Origin: Cyprinodon diabolis
Taxonomy: Eukaryota; Chordata; Actinopteri; Cyprinodontiformes; Cyprinodontidae
Reading direction: 5' to 3'
Assembly: GCA_030533445.1 (NCBI GenBank)
Contig: CM060068.1
Span: forward strand, 34,931,510 to 34,995,509
DNA length: 64,000 nucleotides
The notes under the pieces: model-generated
The model's input: only the letters and a program-made list of their open reading frames with translations
Database searches by the model: none
What the model was told of the DNA's origin: nothing
Shown here: positions 14,601-23,600 of the stretch, piece after piece
How positions within the stretch are numbered: the stretch's first letter is position 1
How the letters are laid out: every line of letters starts with the position of its first letter
Translations under genes and position numbers: made by a program

Positions 14601-17600
14601 GACTTCAGTTCATCAGTTGTTGTTTTTAGATAGGTACTTAAAACTGTTAGCTGAAAACATTTAGTTTGGTTATTTTTAAAGTCTGTTGTGAAATATGAGG
14701 ATTTTACAAGCTTTAATTTCCCTGACCTTCAAATTAAGGTGACCTCTCAGAGGGGATGATTGAAAACAAAGCCAGTTTTTGAAAGTGGTATACGTCATTG
14801 GTCATTTTTTATAATGAAACTTAAGCAAAAAAAGAAACTAAAAACTAAATCAGAGATTAGATTTTAAAGTCATATTGCCCAGCCCTACTTTAAATAGTTT
14901 GAAACACAACTATGAGGACTATTTCTATCCAAAAAGCACAGGTTCTGACTCGGACCTTGTGCAGGGCAGGGCCCATGACGGGGACGAGGAAACCGTTATG
15001 GAGGTAGTCCAGGAGCTGAGAGCGGACCATGGGATGTGCAACCTGCACCACCGCGTTGCAGAACTCCAAAGAGTTCATAAAAAGCACGAGAGACGACACG
15101 CCGATCCAGTCCTCCCGCCGCAGAGAATGCCAGTCATCTCCTCGGACTTCGATCTTCCTGGGCAGAGAGGAGTAGAGGGCGCTGAGCCCCGTCGCCAACA
15201 CCTGGTTAAAAAAAAAAAAAAAGACTTTAAAACAATTCAACTAAACAGGTCATTTTGGGCTTATTTTACTTTAGAGTTACTTGGAAGAATAGCTGTGAAA
15301 CAGAGGGACAAAAAAAAAAAAAAGGCTTTGAACTCGTATTTAGTTAAAATAAACATTTTCCTGATTAAAAAAACTGGTATGTGAATAGAAGTATTGTAAA
15401 ATAATCCAACTATTGAAGTTTGAAATTAAGATAAAAATAACCAATAATTAAAATTAACATCCTATAAGAACCAACAGAGCAAAACGACGAATCACATAGT
15501 GGAATAAATTTAAATAAAATCTAGATACTATACAAATTATATCCTGCTTTTTTATTACTTCAACGTCAGAGTCCCTCACGAAACACCATTTATAAAAAAT
15601 GTGAGTCTAAGCAGGTTTTTGTTTAATTAACATTTTTGAGTGTCTAAGCTGTGTTTAGCTTTGAGTCTGCTGCAGATCAAGGCATGTCTGCTTCTCTGCA
15701 ATGAGAGCAGCTAAAACACTACGAATAAGATTGAAAGCACCAATTTTCTAAAGAAGAAGCTTTATCAGGAAAGTTTGTCTGCAGAGAAAAATAAAATGCA
15801 TTCAAATATATTATTTCCAAAACTTGAACTGCACGATATATACATATTCGCATTTTCAATGCAGTATTAATGAGAAATTTTATCAACAAAGGACTGCTTG
15901 GATGCCATTTCTGATGGGATGTACAATTTTTGTGGGTTGCATTTAAACTCTTCCAACTTTTTATCTACTTGAGAATGGATTCAACTCTCCCGACCTAATC
16001 TAGACTGCAGCTCAAAGCTAAGGAGGAGGGAAAAATCTTTATTATAGAATAGGCACTAGGGAGAAAAATCTGAAGCAATATTATTATCCAGATTCTAAAC
16101 TTGATACTGCAATACTTCCAGTAATTATGTAGTCCTACCAAAGGGAGACTAACCCTATAATACAAAGAAAACAAACGATAAGTATCTAGAAAAAAAAAAA
16201 AAAAAACGTTTGGCTCGAGTAATGAAAAAAATGTTTGAAAAGCTGGAAAGTCATTTCTTTTTATACTGCTTCGTTAATCAGGAGCCACTTTAAAAAGATG
16301 AATGTAATGGTTTGGCGTGCCAAGGTGGAAAAACATTGTGAGTCAGGCGTCGGGTCCTTAATGCCACCTCCACTGGACCTTTTCAGCAGTAAGTAGGTCA
16401 GACTGAAAGTGAGCAGAAATAGCTCAGCCAACTGACTGCCAACAAAGTCCAGTCAAATTAAGTCAAAAAGTCTGAGATATTGATCACTTCAAAAAGTTAG
16501 ATGCAAACCTCATGGTTTGATTCTACAGACCCAGCTATCCCCACAACTCTATCAGAAATCCATATGTATTCCTACATGCTCTCACTGCAGGAAATCATTA
16601 AGAGCACCAAATAAAATGATGTGCAAATGTTACTTAACAAGTCTTCATTCTCATCTGATGGAAGCTAAAGGAAACTGAAGATAGTGTGCAGATCAGTTTT
16701 TGTCTCATATATTGTGCAAATGAAAGCTTTAAATAGGTATTGGCTGAATCTGCTGTTTTTGTAGCAAACGCGACAACAACAAAACGTTGGAAAAGGTGAA
16801 GCAATAAACCAGATGAGGGAGAGGTTTTCATGTTGTCCTTTTAAGACATCAATGTTTCTTATACATGGGTTATTTTCTGAGCTGGTTGCAGGAAAATATC
16901 TGATAGGATGTAGATAAGGATGAGCAGTGTTGGGCACGTTACTTTGAAAAAGTAATTAGTTATAGTTACTAGTTACTTCTCCCAAAAAGTAACTGAGTTA
17001 CTAACTGAGTTACTCCACAATAAAAGTAACTAGTTACTAGTAAAAGTAACTATTGCGTTACTTTTGCGTTTCTCGCCCCCGTACCCCTCACCACCCAGCC
17101 CCCACCTTCTTGCGGTGTGATTCAAAAGCCAGCTGAATAGAGTGTAGGACAAAGACAAGAACCTGCAGAGAGTTTAGCATTTATTGCAACTCAATGTAAA
17201 TGACATCAGGGGGGAACGCCATGTGAAGTTTTTTAACAGGGCATTCAGATCTGGTGAAATTAATAACTGGGGATGTCTAATTCTGAAATCCTGTGTGTTT
17301 GGGTTGTTATAGATACTGCAACATCTATCTATACATCTATCTATCTAGATGTATACTCTGTGTGTGACATAAAATATGGATCTCCATCCCTGCCACAAAG
17401 GCCATCAAATAATGTTTAAAATAAAAAAATACAGTAGGTTGAGAAGGCAGAGTATCCATCCATCCATCCATCCATCCATCCGTCCGTCCATCCATCCATC
17501 CATCCATCCATCCATCCAGATTTCTCCCTTTCTCCATATAGGCTATCATTTGATCGTTCACGCTCTCCATAGTTCTCCTGTGGCGCGAGCACAGGGCGAC

Positions 17601-20600
17601 TGGTGCGCGCCTTTAGCGAGCATGCGCGTTTCCTGTCGCTTGCGCGGTGACTCGTGCCACCTCCGCTGTGCGGAGATGCAGAGGAAACCGTATCTGATGG
17701 GGAAACGCAGCTCGACGTAACACCGGTATTTCCATCAGGAAAACGCTGTTTTGCTGCTGGAGTCATCCTCACTCTCCATCTCTCTGTGTGTGCTGTACGT
17801 TAACACCCACCTGCGGAAACACCCACCTACCCAACTGACAGACGGAATCTCACTATACATCAGCCATTCTCATCCTCCCCTCTCTCATGACAAGGCGCGC
17901 ACCTCTGGATGACCTAAAAAATAATCTTTAATATCTCTTAAACAAAAGTAGCACAAACAATATTTTTTCTGCACAAATCTGCACTAACGTTGCACTAACC
18001 ATTCAGTCTATTTGCAGAGTTTTTTGACGTGGGCGGGGTGTCAGCTTCACGCAGCTGCGCACGAGTCCTATCATGAAAAAAGGTTCATTGTGCGACCTGA
18101 GTAACGCGCAGTAACGGGGTGTCTGCAATGGTAACTGCGTTATAGTTACAGTCAAAGTAATTAGTTAGATTGCTCGTTACTACAAGAAGGTAACGGCGTT
18201 AGTAACGCCGTTACTTTCAACGCCGTTAGTCCCATCACTGAGGATGAGTGATCTGTCAGAGTGCATAGTCATCTTCTTCTTCTTCTGCAGCCATTACCCG
18301 CTCTACCTCTTAATGCACTAGAGTTGCACTGCGCACACAGCACACCCTTCATTAAAAGGAAGATGCAGAAAGCAAGCCAGAGTCCCACTTTTTAAGCTGT
18401 ACACAGCATTAACATGGAGGACGTTTCTCTTTAGTAATTTATATCAAATTGATGCCAGAGCAAACATGAGTGATGATGAATTTATCAGAACATTGAGCTA
18501 CACAAAAAATGAAGGTCAGCATCACTGACATCCTAGATGAAACTGAAAAAAATATAAAGAATAATATAGCTATAAATAACAAATTACTCTTTAGTTTTAA
18601 ATTCTACAGATTTTAATTTGATGATATAAAAAAACAAAACCCCAAAACTAACCTCTTCTTTACAAATTTTTGAAAATCAACCCTCATCTGTTTAGTAAAG
18701 ATTTTAAAAAATGGCAAGAGAAGGGAAAAAAAGTTAAGCGCACCGGGCAGAAGTAGGAGTTTTCAGTGATGTATCGTGCCACTGCATCGTGACTGGCCGA
18801 GGCCGCCATGACCAGCAGCAGTGCATCTCGAGCCTGCTGTCCGATGGCTCCATCCCGGTGGATGAACGGCACCAGCAGGGAGAAGATCAGCAGATTGGTG
18901 GAGCCCTGTTTGGCAGGTGCAGCCTGGAACAGCATCTCCAAGACCACCGGCTGCCGAGCCATGGTCACACAAACCTGTTGGGGGTTAAAAAACAAACAAA
19001 CAAACAGGAAATTATTGGATGAAACGTGGAAGCAATGAAAAAAAGTGAAACATTTCCTGTAAACATTTTTTGCAAATTTCTTATGTTGCTGCTATTTTTC
19101 ACTTTTCCATTACTGTAAAAATGTTATTGATTTTTTTATTCTCTAGATATAGAGGATTATAATGTAAAAAAATTGTACAGTAGAATACTCCATTTCTTTA
19201 TTTTCTTATCTGTTGTTTTTATAAACTTTTCTAGGGTGCACATTATTTGACCACCTCTGATGTAACCTTTTGCTGCTGTAACACCACAATTTCCCCATTT
19301 TGGGACAATAAAGGGATTTTCTATTCTTCTATTCTAAAAGTAATATCAATAAAAAGCATGGTTACACCCTTTAACACTATTAAGACTAGATCTTAAACAT
19401 GATGTACAGATTCTCTCCATCTGACTGAGCTTCAACTGTTAAGCAAAAAAAAAAAAAAAAAGCTAAGGGAGGTTTCACAAAGTAGTGACTAAAGAGACTC
19501 ACATATCATTTCAAAATAAATGTAAAAACTTTACTTGATCCATCCTATGAAGCCTAAATAAACATCCTGAGGTTTGCGGTTCATATGATGAAATATGGTT
19601 GCCAAACACTGAACAAATAGAAATAAAAGTCTAAGAAAAGGTTGAAGCAGATAAGGCTCCAGCTCGGTTAACTTAGTCATTTGTGCCAAAATTCAATTTC
19701 ATATTATTTCAGGAATAATCCGGTGCATAAAAAAACCTCTAAAAACGAAACCTCAAACTACTAACATGAAAACAGTATTAATAACAATAAAAGTATCTGT
19801 TTTTTTTTTTTTTTTTTGCAAACCTGATTAAGCAGCAGTACAAGGCTGTTCTCCAAAGCTAAGGGACAGCCGAGTTCTGGGTCAGCGCATGCTCCCAGCA
19901 GCCTCAGCAGCGGGTGAAGAATGGCCGTGTGCTGCAGCAGAGGCTGCTGCGACTGGCCGATCAGCATCTCAAACAGCTTGAGCAGAGCCCCCTGACTGTC
20001 TGGGTCCAGGCCGCGTCGGAGGTGCCACTGAACCAGGCGCTCCAGGATGTTCTCTGTGACCACCAGCTCCAGTATCGGGCCCGTGGGCGGCGCGCATGAG
20101 CCGCCCTCGGTGCTGTCCGTGGGGCGCTCCTCCGCCAGCAGACATAACATCTGGTCGGTGTTATTTCTCACAGCTGTCAGGTCGTCGCTAGAGGATGACG
20201 TCTCTCGCTGATCCAGAACCCAAGATACCTGAAGAAAATAAAAGTCAATGTTACAAAAATTAAGTCAATAGGATCCCTTGATTTATTATTAACCTCCTCT
20301 TAACTTAAAAAAAATGTTTAGGCAAAGAAGTGGACATTAAAACTAAGATATAAAAGAAAAATGCTCAGCCGAGATACTTTTAAAAGAAATGCAATGAATC
20401 ATCTCAACAGCTGCAGTCGAGCTCAGATCTTTGCATGAATTACTGCGTTATATTGCAGAGCTTCACATGTCCTCCAGCAACAAACTTCACCTTAGACCCT
20501 AATGTTTGGATTCTCCACCCTGGCCCTCAGGATTCATCATGTTCTGGAACTGAGCGCCAAAATGTTTTGCCTCCTGAGCCTGACATCAAACCTGCTGCAA

Positions 20601-23600
20601 CCTGTTTTATCCCCCATGCATTTGAGTTAGATGTGTGACAGCAGGAAAACACCTTAAATCACGCAAACAGGACCGAGAGCTGCTGCTTTATGGAGTTAGA
20701 TTTGTTCCATTATCGCGATATGATCGCAAGCAAAGAACACGCTTTTTTATATTATCATTATTATTAATAAATGGAAATACAAACAAGACACATTTTATAA
20801 ATTGAAATTTGAAAAAAAAAATTCAGAAATAACACTTTAAAAGAAACAGTTTTAATCAAACGGTGTTACGTTGCTTTCAATTGTATTAAGTTTTTTTTTC
20901 TGTTTTTTAAACAGATTTTATATATTCAAACGTTATTTTTGTTTTACTTTTTTTAAAAAAATAGATATATTTATTTCAGTTTTTCATATCAAGTTTTACA
21001 AATTGCATTGGTTGTCTACAAATTGCATTCCGATCTGTGAAATGCAGTTTCATAGATCCCATTCTCTTTACTTCAAGCCAAATACAAACGCTTATAAGTT
21101 TGCCTCGCCCTCCAAAGAAAGACCCACCATTAGAAGGGAAGAGAATGTAATCTTGAAAACCTGATATAAAAAAAATACAGGGACAATATAAAGTCAGTAG
21201 AAAAAAATTAAGATTGAAAAAAAAATATTTTTTTAAATATATAAGAGAAAAATATTAATCCTGTAAAACAACAAACTTACTCTCTACTTTTTTTTGTTTA
21301 TTCACTTTTTTAAAGTTTCATTTTTGAGCTGCATTTTTTTATTTTTTATTTCCATTTAAACATATTCTTTGTTTGCAACAATAATGGCACAAATTTTACT
21401 CCATACCGTCTTAAAGGATACGCCTGAACTCTGCGTTGTGAGGTAGACACTACAGTGACCTTATTAGATGAGGAGCCGGTAACCAGCATTCCGTTTCAAC
21501 CTGGTTGTGTTATGGCTTCAACAACAAACAAACAAAAATGTTTCCATCACAGCAGGACAGAGCAGGGCGAACCCAAAACCGACCCTGGAGAGCCCCCATC
21601 CAGCACATTTAACAAAGGTCGCTCAAACACAAGAACTTTAAGTTGGAAAAAAAACATTTTTAGCTTTCAACATAAGAGGTTTCACAACATTATCAAGAAC
21701 AAGTGTGATGTGTGGAGTCACAGTGAGTTGACAGAATGACTCGGATTAGGCTGGTCATAATGACGGGTCAGAAAAAAACCACACCAATGATGAAGCTGTT
21801 GAGCTAAAAAAAAAAAAAAAAAAAACTGGTGCAGAAAATGATGCTTCAAAAACAAAGAAAATTACTGCAGGAACGCTGTGACAAAATTATTCTTCCACAC
21901 AAACAATATTTTAACCTTCTACTTACTTTTAAAAAAAAGCATGTAATGCATGTTAGAGTCGTGCTGTGAAAAATTCCTTTCAGTCAGCACCACAGTGACT
22001 TCTGTAAATAATTTTTTATTGAACAGACAGCATCCAGTCTAAGGACAACCTGAAAGAGCAAATGTCCCAGAAGCATTCCGTCTAATGCTACCTTGGAGCT
22101 TTTTAAGACATTGAGACAGGGCGCTGTAATCCATCAAACCTTTTATTTTGGGGCTGGACTTGAGCCAATCTGGTTGTTTAAGTATACCGGCTACTCAAGC
22201 CATCACCAAAACAGGATGAACACTAATCTACCCTCCATCACTGGTCAGATCTATTAACACTTTGACAGAATAACATTTGGAACCGTCCACCATTGTGTTT
22301 CTAGCTAAATATATATAAACATTTTACAAAATGGGTTCATCACCTAAAGATACAGAAACACCAGATGACTAGAATGCCTTCTAAACCTTTCCCTGTGGTT
22401 GTACAAAGACACATTTAGAGATTTCCCTTTGCAAAAAAATAATGGCAATCATGGCATAAAAACTAAAAGAAAAACAAACATCAATGTTTAAGGTTTTATA
22501 ATACAGCACAGTTGGAAAGCAATGAACAGCATTTATGTTTAGCAGGTGGCTACAAGCACTACCTGAGCTAATAGTCAGATTAATAAAACTGATAAAATCA
22601 TCTTGATTAAAGGTGCTATTGTTTTATATAGTAAATCACACACCTTTATAGCTTAGTGATTTTACCTAGATAATCATGGTACATCTGATGAAAAATAATA
22701 ATATTATAATATTATAAATTATAATAAAACGATTTCAAGCTTTGTCCTTATTATCAAAATGGGTCTATTTTCTTAAAGATTAAGAATAACATACTGAAAT
22801 ACATAAGATTACAATGTACTACTGTATATGCAAGAATATGTCATGTCTTGCTGGAGGAGCTATATATCCCATCAGTAGAAGGATGTGATGGACTTAAGGC
22901 AAAGATTGTGTCAACAAAGTTGGGGAAGCACCACTGAGGATACTGTAGTATGCATACGGTGCCAATCCTTTGCAGTGTGACACTGTAAAAATGACGCATC
23001 AACCCCACTGAGCATGCTCATCCAACAGACGTAATGGAAACACAGCAAGGTGCTGGCAAAGAGGCTAAAGCGGGGTCTTTTCTAAAATTTTTCTTATTGA
23101 AAGAGGTGGCTCACATTAAAATGTAAAAAAAAAAAAAAAAAAAACACCAGTACTTTAGAAAATTCTCTGCTCTTGAGTTCAGTTCAGTTTATTTATATAG
23201 TGCCAATTCACAACACGTCATCTCAAGGCACTTTACAGTTCACCAGTTTTCTAAGGAAAACCAGTTGATTGCTTTAACTTATTGACTAGAATACAATCCC
23301 TCACACTAAGCATGCTTGTAGCGACAGTGGAGAGGAAAAACTTCCTTTTAACAGGAAGAAACCTCCAGCAGAACCAGGCTCAGTGTGAGCGACCATCTGC
23401 TGAGGCCGACTGGGGTTCAAGGAGACAGAAGCAGAGATACAAAAAGCAACTGTAAAAGGCGGCCCCGTCCAGGAAACACACAGCCAGGCAGACGAGCTCC
23501 GAGCCAGCTCCCATGCCAGAGGACGAAGAGAGCACATCCAGCCAGTCACAGTCAGAGAAACAGGACTACACTGAAAAACAGGCAGATCTCCAACATCTAT

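Noticed and set aside
17376..17772. Frames of over 100 residues in both strands around 17.4-17.8 kb
   Set aside because: Their content comes from the (ATCC)n array inside a hAT element (Ile-His-Pro-Ser or Trp-Met-Asp-Gly repeats).
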